This document shows, piece after piece, positions 1 to 8,889 of a stretch of DNA of 22,592 nucleotides. This DNA comes from a virus. The notes beneath the pieces were generated by a model, which saw nothing but the letters and a program-made list of their open reading frames with translations, was not told the DNA's origin and ran no database searches. Each line of letters opens with the position of its first letter. Positions within the stretch are counted from its first letter, which is position 1. The position numbers and the translations under genes are program-made. The DNA lies in IMG/VR virus record IMGVR_UViG_3300017760_000117, positions 1-22,592 of that record; one strand, 5' to 3'.

Positions 1-590
1 AGAGTCTTAGTTGCTGCTGTCCATTGTGGCACATTGTTAAGTGTGTTTGATGCAGGTCCAATCACATCACCTGTTCCACTTGCCGATATATCAGTTGCGA
101 TAGGATTACCTGTAGAATCAAACGCTAAAACTTTATTACTTCTATTAGCATTGCTAGGTATTTCGCTAAGAGTTGTAGCAGGTTCCGATAGAGGATATTT
201 TAAAACTAACGATCCAGAAGTTGCAGATATACCTACATCTAACTGTTGTATCATTTGTGTGTTTTTGTCTATCATATCCTCAACAGTTTGAGAATTAAAT
301 GTTCCCGTCAGAACTAAATCACTTGTCTGTGTTAGAGGAACTTGTCTGTATATTGTTAATATGTGACCTGTAGGTGGTGCTACACTTGCAGTAAAAGTTC
401 CTCCAGAATCGTTGCCAGCACCAGATAATGTATAGTTAGTGTCTAATACTAATGTTGTTACAGTGCCAGCAGTATCATCCAATTCTGCTACAATGTGAGA
501 ATTTTCAATAAATTTAAAATTAATGGCAAAAACTGTGGAAGAATTATTGCCTGTATATTGAACTCTTGATGTTGTTGTTGTTATTGCCAT
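1..590 (-). CDS. Tail fibre / receptor-binding protein, N-terminal part (cut by window edge)
   Basis: The frame is open from an ATG at 590 down to the first base, giving about 196 residues with no stop, so the C-terminal part lies outside the window. The protein begins MAITTTTSRVQYTGN and continues with a beta-rich, Thr/Ser/Gly-rich sequence including YTLSGAGND and LTIYRQVPLTQ, then TVEDMIDKNTQMIQQL. This pattern is typical of the N-terminal virion-attachment domain of T7-type tail fibres (Phage_T7_tail family): a beta-structured adaptor, then a short helical segment, then the shaft. The receptor-binding tip would be in the missing part. It is the last visible gene of the late minus-strand operon, 18 bp after the large internal virion protein, as expected for a podovirus. 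Assignment to the fibre is from N-terminal pattern and position; the receptor is unknown. Confidence 0.75.
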   Translation of the reverse strand, partial: MAITTTTSRVQYTGNNSSTVFAINFKFIENSHIVAELDDTAGTVTTLVLDTNYTLSGAGNDSGGTFTASVAPPTGHILTIYRQVPLTQTSDLVLTGTFNSQTVEDMIDKNTQMIQQLDVGISATSGSLVLKYPLSEPATTLSEIPSNANRSNKVLAFDSTGNPIATDISASGTGDVIGPASNTLNNVPQWTAATKT

Positions 591-608
591 AATCTTAACA
601 GTTATTTA

Positions 609-3600
609 TTAATCGTTATTTTTCAATGTATTATCAATTAAATTTAATAGGTCTTCAAATGTTTTAACTTCTGCTTTTCCTGTAGGAGATGCCCAATCTG
701 CCCAATATTTTTGACCCCAATTTTTTTCTAATAAGTTTTGTATTCTATTATTACGTTGTGGATCTACCAAATCGTATAGTGGATAAATGACCATGTTCTT
801 TTTAATTTGGCTTAATATAGGAAAATTACCTGTGAATTGATCTGCTGCCCTAATTGCTTTTAATGATGAACTTTTAAAATCTCCATCTTGTATATCTTTT
901 ACAAACTGTGAACCTACCCCAGCAAGATCAGATATACCATTTAAACCAGGTCCACCTAAATGAGATAATACACCGTTTTGTCCGTATTCTGAATAATCCT
1001 TAAACAAAACATCGTAAATTAACGCTAAACCTCCTGATTTTGCAATAGCAGCACCTAGTGTATCTAGGTTCCAAGGCTTTACATTTTTACCATCAATAAG
1101 CTGTTTTATCTGATCTACCATTAGCGTAACAGCAGTTGCTTTTGCAACTAAGTAAGATATTCCTATAGCTGCCATTAAAGGACTGTTTTCTTGCCATGTA
1201 GGACCAAGATGCCTAGTCATCATAGCAACAGGAAAACTTTTATACTGAAACAATAATTTAAGAAATGCGTTTTGATAAGAACCTTCTTTACTACCCCAAG
1301 ACATTATTCTGTTTTCTCTTACTCCTGGAGTTAAAATACCAGTGTCCATCTCATCTCGAATAATACTTTGTAGTTTATCTGATAATTCTTTTCTCGTTCT
1401 TTTAATCTTTATATCAGATGGGTTATTTATTTTAGAAGTATTCTTAATTAATTTTATAATTTGCTCATTGCTAATTATATCTTCATTTAAAACAGAATCC
1501 CAAGTTAGCACAGAATCTTCTGTCTTGCCTTTAAATGCGTGTGGCTTTCCATTTAAATCTTTAACATTGATTGCAGAATCTCTTATTACTTCCCATTCAT
1601 CATCAGAAATTAAACTTCTCTCTATTATTGCTACTAAAGATTTTGCATCATCACCCATTTCTCTTAATTGTGACAATGAATATTTAGAAGCTATTCCCAT
1701 TCGTCTTATTGCACCTAAATGAAAACCTTCTCTTAAAGTTCTATTATGCCAGTTCATTCCATTATAGGTAAAAGCAAAATTATTAAACTTTGAAACAGCA
1801 GTAGATAATCCTATTGTTTCTGGATCAAACCTACTAATACTTGCAGATTTAACTCCATCATATGTTGCATATGTATTTTCTAGTAAAAACTTATCTTCTC
1901 TAGTTTTTCTCCTAGTAACAATTTTTAAAAAATCACTTACACCTTGTCCTTTAATTTCTAAATTTTTAAGTGCTTTTGCAGTGTAAACAGGATCTGAAGC
2001 TGAAGTTAGTATTAAATTACCCATTTTTAAAGCAGATGTAGCAGACCTATAATTGTTTAACCATTTAACTAAAGTATGATTATCGCTTACCTGATGCCTA
2101 CCTGTCATCATTCTTAAACTTATTGGTATTTTATTTTCTACATCTCTTCTTTGTTTTTGTATTTTTAAATTACCTTGTTCAATTGTTTCGCCTAATTCTT
2201 TAATAACCATATTTAAGTTATTTTCAGCACTTGGACCTAAATGTTTAGTAGTAATTGTTTTTGTAATTAAAGATTCTAAATTATTAATTAAAGCATCTGT
2301 GCTATTTTCAGCACCCCATTTCATTTGAAAATCGTGAGCAATGTCACCATCAATAAAATTAATTTTACGTTCTGCACCAATAATAGAATTAGATACACCT
2401 AGTTCGGCTGGTGTTCCAGAAATCTTGCTTTGTTTATGATCCCATAGACCAGAAATCCAATCCCTTATATATCGTTTTGCTTCACCTGAGTTAGCGTCTA
2501 AAATTGGATCACCTTTAGGAGTAGAAATTCTATCCCATCTCACATAGTCTTTAATTTTTTTATAAACTTCATTAGCAATAACGTCTTTGTGATCTTTCAT
2601 TTCTTTATAGCTAAGAGTTTTTATATCAAACTCTGTAATAGAAATGTTAAGATTTTTTGCAATTCTATCAATTGACCAGATTTGAGGACCTGTATAATGC
2701 TCCATGTCTTGAACAACTAAGCCAACATTTCTAGCAAAACCCATTAATTCTTTATTAAGATTATCAATTTCTTTAACAGCTTTTAATGCGTCACTGTCTG
2801 GTGTCCGCATATTAACTAAAATATCTTTGTCTAAAGTTTTGTCGCTTTTATTTCTTAAATAATGTCCAGCATATGTTATTTCTTTCCAAAATGGCTTTGT
2901 GTCCCATTTTTTCTTAAACTTTTGGTTCATTTTGTTATAGAACCTATCAATATAAAATTCTTTATTATGCTTAATGTCTGCATCTAAAGTTCTTTCTATA
3001 TAATCTTTTATTGCAGTAAATCTACGTCCTTGCGGTAATTTGCTAAACCAATTAAATAATTTAATTCTAGCGTTAGCATTGGCTAGAGGTGTTAATTGCT
3101 TTAAAGTTTTTTCTAATGTTTCTTTTTCGTTATCAGATAATTTAGACGCAACTGCTACTCTGTTAATTTCTGGCAATACTTGATTATCAAAATTATCTAA
3201 TTCTAATTGGCTAGGTTTTGCTAAATTTGCTATACTTGCTTTGTATTTCTTATCTTGATCTACTTGACCTGCATCTTTTGCAAAATCTATTGCTTCTTGC
3301 TTAGACTCTTTGCTTGGAGTTTTTTTTCTAAATCTAAAATCGTTATTTTTAGTTCTGTAATCTAACCCTAGTGTTTCTAATTCGTCATACGCATTTTGTA
3401 TGTCTTTTTTATTAGATACACTTTTTAATTTAATTTTAGCTTTAGAATATCTATTTATAGCATTTGTTTGTATGTTATTTAACGCTAGTTCTTGTTTATC
3501 TAACAATTCTAAATCTTTTTTATGATTTAATAAGTTAGATTTACTGTTTTCAAAAAGTTTAATTGTATGATTTAGCTCTTTTATTTCTTCTTGTTTTTCT

Positions 3601-5729
3601 CTTATATGTTTTTCAAATTTAAGAATAACAGGAGATTTTTTACTTTTATCAGAATCAATTGCTTTATTAAGTTTTTCTTTAGTTTTATTTAACAACAATT
3701 TATTAGATAATTCATTTAACTTTAATATTTCTTTTTGATTTTTAGATTTAGTCAGTTTTAATTTAAAATCTAACTGTTCTTGAATATTTTTAACTTTATC
3801 TAAAACTCTTGGAACTATTTTGGTTCTTTCATCAGCACCTCTTTGTTGTGCTTCTTTAAATTTCTTTTCTACAAAATACCTGTTTTCAGCATCAATTATT
3901 TCTTCTTGTAGTTTTTGATTTTCAAGAATGTCTTTTCTTCTTTTATTAACAAAAAATATTTCTTCTTTTGTCCATTCGTCCACACTGCCAAACATCCCAA
4001 AACGATTAATTAACTTTTGAGTAGCCATGCCTTTCATTGATTGATAGACAGTTTCTTTAATTATTGCATCGTCTATTACTTTCATAGACTTTCCATCTAT
4101 ACCTAAAACTTGCATTGCTTTAGCATACATATAAGACGTGTATTCTTGTGCTTGAATACCTTCTGACTCAAACCTATATGCAATAACTTCCTCAATAGCA
4201 GCAGACCTTGTTGTAGCTTCTCCATCAGCTATTGATTTATCAATCTCTTGCTTGTAATGCTTTTCCATGTATTTATCAAACTTTGCTCGTTCTTTAGTAG
4301 TCATAATAGCGTCTAAACCTTTATGGGTAACTACTTCATGGAATATTAATTTACCTACTTCTTCTTTATCTATTTTTGAAGGATTAAAATAAATCTTACC
4401 ATCAGAAGGCAAATATCCAGCTTGATTGCGTTTATCTTCAAAATTCTTAATAATTGATGGATTTAACTTTGCATTATTAATATTAACTACTTCTACACCT
4501 GGAAAGAACTCAGTAACAGTATCAGAAAAAGCTTTTTCTATAACAAGTTGTTTGTCTAAATCTGATTGTGCTTTATCTATAAAATCAGCTTTAGGATCTT
4601 GTTTGTTTTCTTGTATTAAATTTGCTGTTTGTTCTTCTATTTCAACTCTATCTTTTCTTGTTTTTAAGTCTTCATTAGAAATATTATATTGGGATATTTC
4701 TTGCTTTGCGTCATTTAAAAGTTGTTCAGAATGTGTTACTAAATTTGCATCTGTTTTGCTTTCTATATTTGGAGACCTTACAGATGTATTTTTTCTTATT
4801 GGTGCTGTAGGCATTTCTTTATTAACACCATTAGATATAACTCGTTCAGCTTTTGCTCTAATAAATGCTTCTTGCTCTTTGCTTATATCCCCTTGGAATT
4901 TAGATTTTTCTATATCTACTAAAGTGTTAATTTCTTCTTTAAATGTAGACCTAATAAAATTTGCATCTTCAGTTAATATTTTAGCTGGAATGTTTTGTTC
5001 TGCATTTAACAAACCATTAACGTAAACAGCTTTTATTGTTTCTGGCTTTAACTCTATAGGAATGTCGTAATTACCTGTAGCTAATCTTATACCTCCACCT
5101 ATGCCACCTAAAACTGCACCAAAACCTAAATTAGATACAGTGTCTACAATTCCGTATTGTTCTTTATTATAGGACTTTAAAGCATAATACAAAGGTTCTA
5201 GCAATACACTTTCGGCTGCACCAAATGTTGCAGATTTTAATAATGTTCTTTTTGCTATACTTGAGTTTTTAAATAAATTCACTCCTAACCTACCAGATGC
5301 AGCAAAACCACCTGCTATAAATCCACTTCCAGCTTCAATAGGATCAAGCAAGCTACCAGTTAAACCACCTAATAACATTGCTAGATAACCATCCCATTCA
5401 TGCAATGCAGTATCTGAAAAAGTAGAGTCATCTATTTCTCTTCTGTAAGAATTGTAATTTAGTTGTGCTAAATCATAACTAACAGGTTGTTTGTATTTTT
5501 CTTTATATGGGAAATATGTATTTGCTTCATCTGGAGAAAGCATTCTACCGCTTGTTTCTTGTTGTGAACTCCACCTATTATATGCTCTTGTTCCAGTTTG
5601 TGTTATAGCACTCTTCCATGAACTAGATACAAATCCTGTAGTTTTTTCTATAAATCCTAATGAACCACTACCTTCTTCAAAAGTCGGATTGTAATTTTTA
5701 AAAGGAATATTTGGTGTAAGTAAACTCAT
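609..5729 (-). CDS. Giant internal virion protein (1706 aa) with an embedded zincin-like domain
   Basis: This is the largest gene in the window. It sits where T7 places gp16, the protein ejected ahead of the DNA to form the trans-envelope channel. Seen: Gly/Ala-rich hydrophobic stretches near residues 113-146 and 200-216; a compact domain around 390-525 with FHEVVTH (His464, Glu465, His469), followed by AIEEVIAYR (Glu513/514); a long Lys/Glu-rich probable coiled coil at about 585-770; and a C-terminal part with hydrophobic helices and the motif LFQYKSFPVAMMTRHLG. The HExxxH arrangement with a downstream EExxA resembles the metallopeptidase-like domains found inside large phage polyvalent proteins. 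No T7 gp16-type lytic transglycosylase motif was recognised, so a peptidase may replace or accompany the wall-opening activity (inference). The start ATG lies 11 bp after the 820-aa gene. Its role as an ejection protein follows from position, size and neighbours. Confidence 0.75.
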   Translation of the reverse strand: MSLLTPNIPFKNYNPTFEEGSGSLGFIEKTTGFVSSSWKSAITQTGTRAYNRWSSQQETSGRMLSPDEANTYFPYKEKYKQPVSYDLAQLNYNSYRREIDDSTFSDTALHEWDGYLAMLLGGLTGSLLDPIEAGSGFIAGGFAASGRLGVNLFKNSSIAKRTLLKSATFGAAESVLLEPLYYALKSYNKEQYGIVDTVSNLGFGAVLGGIGGGIRLATGNYDIPIELKPETIKAVYVNGLLNAEQNIPAKILTEDANFIRSTFKEEINTLVDIEKSKFQGDISKEQEAFIRAKAERVISNGVNKEMPTAPIRKNTSVRSPNIESKTDANLVTHSEQLLNDAKQEISQYNISNEDLKTRKDRVEIEEQTANLIQENKQDPKADFIDKAQSDLDKQLVIEKAFSDTVTEFFPGVEVVNINNAKLNPSIIKNFEDKRNQAGYLPSDGKIYFNPSKIDKEEVGKLIFHEVVTHKGLDAIMTTKERAKFDKYMEKHYKQEIDKSIADGEATTRSAAIEEVIAYRFESEGIQAQEYTSYMYAKAMQVLGIDGKSMKVIDDAIIKETVYQSMKGMATQKLINRFGMFGSVDEWTKEEIFFVNKRRKDILENQKLQEEIIDAENRYFVEKKFKEAQQRGADERTKIVPRVLDKVKNIQEQLDFKLKLTKSKNQKEILKLNELSNKLLLNKTKEKLNKAIDSDKSKKSPVILKFEKHIREKQEEIKELNHTIKLFENSKSNLLNHKKDLELLDKQELALNNIQTNAINRYSKAKIKLKSVSNKKDIQNAYDELETLGLDYRTKNNDFRFRKKTPSKESKQEAIDFAKDAGQVDQDKKYKASIANLAKPSQLELDNFDNQVLPEINRVAVASKLSDNEKETLEKTLKQLTPLANANARIKLFNWFSKLPQGRRFTAIKDYIERTLDADIKHNKEFYIDRFYNKMNQKFKKKWDTKPFWKEITYAGHYLRNKSDKTLDKDILVNMRTPDSDALKAVKEIDNLNKELMGFARNVGLVVQDMEHYTGPQIWSIDRIAKNLNISITEFDIKTLSYKEMKDHKDVIANEVYKKIKDYVRWDRISTPKGDPILDANSGEAKRYIRDWISGLWDHKQSKISGTPAELGVSNSIIGAERKINFIDGDIAHDFQMKWGAENSTDALINNLESLITKTITTKHLGPSAENNLNMVIKELGETIEQGNLKIQKQRRDVENKIPISLRMMTGRHQVSDNHTLVKWLNNYRSATSALKMGNLILTSASDPVYTAKALKNLEIKGQGVSDFLKIVTRRKTREDKFLLENTYATYDGVKSASISRFDPETIGLSTAVSKFNNFAFTYNGMNWHNRTLREGFHLGAIRRMGIASKYSLSQLREMGDDAKSLVAIIERSLISDDEWEVIRDSAINVKDLNGKPHAFKGKTEDSVLTWDSVLNEDIISNEQIIKLIKNTSKINNPSDIKIKRTRKELSDKLQSIIRDEMDTGILTPGVRENRIMSWGSKEGSYQNAFLKLLFQYKSFPVAMMTRHLGPTWQENSPLMAAIGISYLVAKATAVTLMVDQIKQLIDGKNVKPWNLDTLGAAIAKSGGLALIYDVLFKDYSEYGQNGVLSHLGGPGLNGISDLAGVGSQFVKDIQDGDFKSSSLKAIRAADQFTGNFPILSQIKKNMVIYPLYDLVDPQRNNRIQNLLEKNWGQKYWADWASPTGKAEVKTFEDLLNLIDNTLKNND

Positions 5730-5740
5730 GTATATATAAA

Positions 5741-8203
5741 TTAGTAAGTAGTTTTAGTCATCGCTCTTTCAAAAAATGTTTCTAATGTAGAAAACAATCT
5801 TGAATCTTCTTCTGGTCCTATTAATTCATTTATGTCAATTTCTTGTAACAAAAACCTAGAACCATCTGAGCCTTTAGCAAAAACATTCATTGTATTGTCT
5901 CCTGGATCAAATTGCGTAAAAACATTGTCATAATCTAATATTTTTGCAATTTCTTCTCTTGCTTTTGTTTTTTTAGCAGAACCATGTCTCCAAGCATCTA
6001 AATAAGGATAATTATTAATTCCTAATTCATTTACTTTTTTCATATCTGCAAACCCTTCATTAGTTAATGGAGGTGTAGGAATACCTACTGCATTTGCTAA
6101 AACATTAAAATCATCCACTACACTTAAAGGACCGTTAAAATCATATTGCTTAAAAAAATAATCGCCAAACGAATCATCGTAAACACTTAACAATTTATTC
6201 ATTCGATTTTCTACTAAATCAGAATCTATATTTATTTTTTGTCCTTGCTTATTAATGTAAAAAACAGGGATTGTTGAAATACTAGAATGCCCTATAGATG
6301 GTAAGCTTATTGGTTGCTCATTAAATACCATTTTCATAGCTGTTTTTGCAGCTTCTTTGTCTCCACCTAAATAATTATATATTTCTTTTGCAACCTGCAT
6401 ACTTTCCGTTCTTAAAGTAGTAAATGATGGTATTGCTATAGAATGACTATCGTTTTTAAAGCTTGTTGTTATTTCTGTTTTTTCACCATTAGATAATTGT
6501 GTGTAATTGCTTTGTGACCCAATAAGTATGCTTGAAGCATTTGGGTTATCATAATTATTAGCGTAAGCTATTATTCTTGCAGTAAGTTGTGAATTACTGC
6601 CTTTTAAAGATTTAGCTATTTCATCTATACCACCTAATATTCTATCAGAAGGCAAATATTCTACTAAATGTGCAACTACTTGTTGTATTTCTTCTGGCTT
6701 ATTAGGAGATAGTTTTTCTATTACACTCTTATATTGGTTGATTTCATTTTCATCTAAAACTTGCTTTGTTACGTTTCCAATATTAAGCAATTCTTGTTGT
6801 TTATGAATTTTTGCTAATGATAATTGTCTGGGATCTTCAAAAGAAGAATTAAAGGCAAATGTTTTTTCATTAAATGTAGATGGATCTATTCTCTGACTTG
6901 TGTTTCCAACATTGTCTTTACTGTAATCTTTAAAAAACTTATCATATGCTTTTTCTCCAGATTCTCCAAAGGTATATTGCATATAAGGCAAAATAGTATC
7001 AAAAGAAACCTTGCCCCCAATAGATTCATTAAACTTATTAGATAAATCATTATTAATAATTACGTTAAGTTCTTTTTTAAAATTAGATTTTAAGTAATTT
7101 GATAAATTTTTAATTTTTTCTTTATCTTGTGGATAATTATTAATTAATCTATTTGTTACAAGATTTACATTATCATTATATTGTTCTTCATCTGCTGTAA
7201 TTGGTATTTCTAAAAACGAGTTATTAAAAAATTCAATATTTGCTTTTTCTTCTACAGTTTTACCTAAAATTTCAGTAGCTTCATCTCCATATAAATTCCT
7301 ATAAGCATTTACTAATGTATTTAAATTATCGGGATTATTTGAAATTAATATTTCTTTTTCCAATATTTTTTTAGTTTCTGAAAATTTACTTGTATTAACA
7401 TTAGATAAATTCTTGGAGTTTATATCTAATAATTTTTTTAAGTCTAAATATTGTGTTTCAGTTATATCTTGATTTCTCAATTGCTCTTCAATGATATTAC
7501 CAGACTCAGCTAACTCTAAAAAACTTTCTGAACTTTGAATTTTACCATAAGTGCTAATTTTATTGAAATTTTGCAAAGCATTTTTAGAAATGTTTTTAGC
7601 TGTGTCTTGATCTATATAACCTAATGTAACTTGTTCCTGTAAAGATTTATTAACAGGTGTTAAAGCATCTTCAGGTGTAATTTCATTTTTTCTAATTAGT
7701 TCATTTTTTTGAGTTATTAAACTTTTAAAATTTTTAGAAACAACATTTTTAGCTTCGTTTTGTGCAATAATAATAGAGTTATTAACAGTTTGTAATTCTT
7801 TAAATCTAAGCTCTTTTTTTAGTATATCTGAAACATACTTACTACTTCCTTTTGTAAAATTATCTCTATTTTTATTAAAGAAATTAGCAGCATCTAATTC
7901 AGAGTTTATACTAGGATTGTTTTGTTGATTATTTGTAAAAGCATTAATTTGTGAGTTTACAATATTTCTAGTTTCGTCCAACTCGGCTTGTTGCTTTTGA
8001 ACTTTCAACTTATTAGCTAATTGACCAACACCTTGTATTGCACTAGCAAAAGCTTGATCTCCAGCAGATTGATAAAAATCACTAGCTTGGACATTAGCTG
8101 ATTTTCTAAAAGCAGTAGTCATTGACCTCTGCACTGGATTCATTTGGACTGCCCCTCCTGATCCGCTAATTTTTTTAGATTGAAATGTAGGTAGTTTTGC
8201 CAT
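5741..8203 (-). CDS. Internal virion protein (820 aa, gp15-like position)
   Basis: No family motif was recognised with certainty. The N-terminus (MAKLPTFQSKKISGSGGAVQ, then MNPVQRSMTTAFRK) is low in hydrophobics and is followed by a long helical, Gln/Asn/Lys-rich body. At about residues 60-100 there is a charged helix (QGVGQLANKLKVQKQQAELDE), an arrangement common in the middle-sized internal core protein of T7-like and related podoviruses. The gene lies 2 bp after the 227-aa protein and 11 bp before the 1706-aa protein. The gene trio small, medium and very large matches the gp14/gp15/gp16 ejection-protein set, so the likely job is assembly into the internal core and passage into the host envelope during infection. 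There is no signal peptide and no clear enzyme motif. The TTGGATAAC sequence before the ATG is only a weak ribosome-binding site, so translation may be coupled to the upstream gene. Function is inferred from position. Confidence 0.65.
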   Translation of the reverse strand: MAKLPTFQSKKISGSGGAVQMNPVQRSMTTAFRKSANVQASDFYQSAGDQAFASAIQGVGQLANKLKVQKQQAELDETRNIVNSQINAFTNNQQNNPSINSELDAANFFNKNRDNFTKGSSKYVSDILKKELRFKELQTVNNSIIIAQNEAKNVVSKNFKSLITQKNELIRKNEITPEDALTPVNKSLQEQVTLGYIDQDTAKNISKNALQNFNKISTYGKIQSSESFLELAESGNIIEEQLRNQDITETQYLDLKKLLDINSKNLSNVNTSKFSETKKILEKEILISNNPDNLNTLVNAYRNLYGDEATEILGKTVEEKANIEFFNNSFLEIPITADEEQYNDNVNLVTNRLINNYPQDKEKIKNLSNYLKSNFKKELNVIINNDLSNKFNESIGGKVSFDTILPYMQYTFGESGEKAYDKFFKDYSKDNVGNTSQRIDPSTFNEKTFAFNSSFEDPRQLSLAKIHKQQELLNIGNVTKQVLDENEINQYKSVIEKLSPNKPEEIQQVVAHLVEYLPSDRILGGIDEIAKSLKGSNSQLTARIIAYANNYDNPNASSILIGSQSNYTQLSNGEKTEITTSFKNDSHSIAIPSFTTLRTESMQVAKEIYNYLGGDKEAAKTAMKMVFNEQPISLPSIGHSSISTIPVFYINKQGQKINIDSDLVENRMNKLLSVYDDSFGDYFFKQYDFNGPLSVVDDFNVLANAVGIPTPPLTNEGFADMKKVNELGINNYPYLDAWRHGSAKKTKAREEIAKILDYDNVFTQFDPGDNTMNVFAKGSDGSRFLLQEIDINELIGPEEDSRLFSTLETFFERAMTKTTY

Positions 8204-8205
8204 TG

Positions 8206-8889
8206 TTATCCAAGTTTATATGTTCCGTATGCAGAAGTAGCAGAATTAAGAAGACTAGCGTAACCTTGCATTTTAGAAGCACTAGCTGCTGCTTGACCAC
8301 CCATTTCGGCAATCTTGCCTTGCCATCTTAAATCTTTAGCTTCTAAAGCTCCCATTCTTTTTGCTTCTGATCGTTTAAAAGATAAATTAAATGCGTCTAC
8401 TTCTGCTTGGTATTTTAAAATGTCTGCTTGTGCTGTTAATTTATCAGCCATACGCAACCCATTATAGACTTCTGATTGTATTTCAAATTCTGTTTCAATT
8501 TCAGAATCTCGCATAACATCTGTCATAGATCCTCCAGAAGCAATTCCGCTTGCAGACATTGACACACGCTGAGAACCAACCATTCTTCGCTTAGCTCTTC
8601 TCGATAAAGATTCGTTATGTGCAGTTCTCCATCTTTGTTCTGCTGCTTCTTTTCTTATTTGTTTCTCGTTAAAATCAGCAGAGTATTTAGTAGAATCAAT
8701 GTTAAATGCAAAAGCTTTGTCATTAATCTCTGTTGCTCTTTCAACTTCACTAGCATTCCAATCTAACCTTTTTTTATTTTCTCTACCTGATCTTAATTGA
8801 GCTTTAGCTTGATCGTCAGATGATGATAGTCCTAAAAAGCCAGTGAATAAATCTGCCCCTGTTGCTAACTTTTTAAATAAACTACTCAT
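8206..8889 (-). CDS. Small internal virion protein (gp14-like)
   Basis: A 227-aa, mostly helical, Ala/Lys/Arg-rich protein. It opens with a short Gly-rich hydrophobic patch (GADLFTGFLGLSSSDDQ), followed by long charged helices. The central motif GSQRVSMSASGIASGGS is the recognisable part: a Gln/Arg-rich helix ending in SxSGIxxxxGS is typical of the small internal virion protein family of podoviruses. The C-terminal tail is Ala/Ser/Gly-rich (GGQAAASASKMQGYASLL). The gene starts at an ATG whose first base overlaps the stop codon of the nozzle gene and is preceded by a good Shine-Dalgarno sequence (AAGGAGTAAT). In T7 the gp14 homologue sits in the outer membrane after ejection; the same is assumed here by position only. 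Confidence 0.7.
   Translation of the reverse strand: MSSLFKKLATGADLFTGFLGLSSSDDQAKAQLRSGRENKKRLDWNASEVERATEINDKAFAFNIDSTKYSADFNEKQIRKEAAEQRWRTAHNESLSRRAKRRMVGSQRVSMSASGIASGGSMTDVMRDSEIETEFEIQSEVYNGLRMADKLTAQADILKYQAEVDAFNLSFKRSEAKRMGALEAKDLRWQGKIAEMGGQAAASASKMQGYASLLNSATSAYGTYKLG

Noticed and set aside
4426-5025. 199-codon plus-strand open frame opposite the giant ejection protein
   Set aside because: A shadow of the AT-rich coding strand, rich in Ser/Leu/Ile with no start signal or domain.
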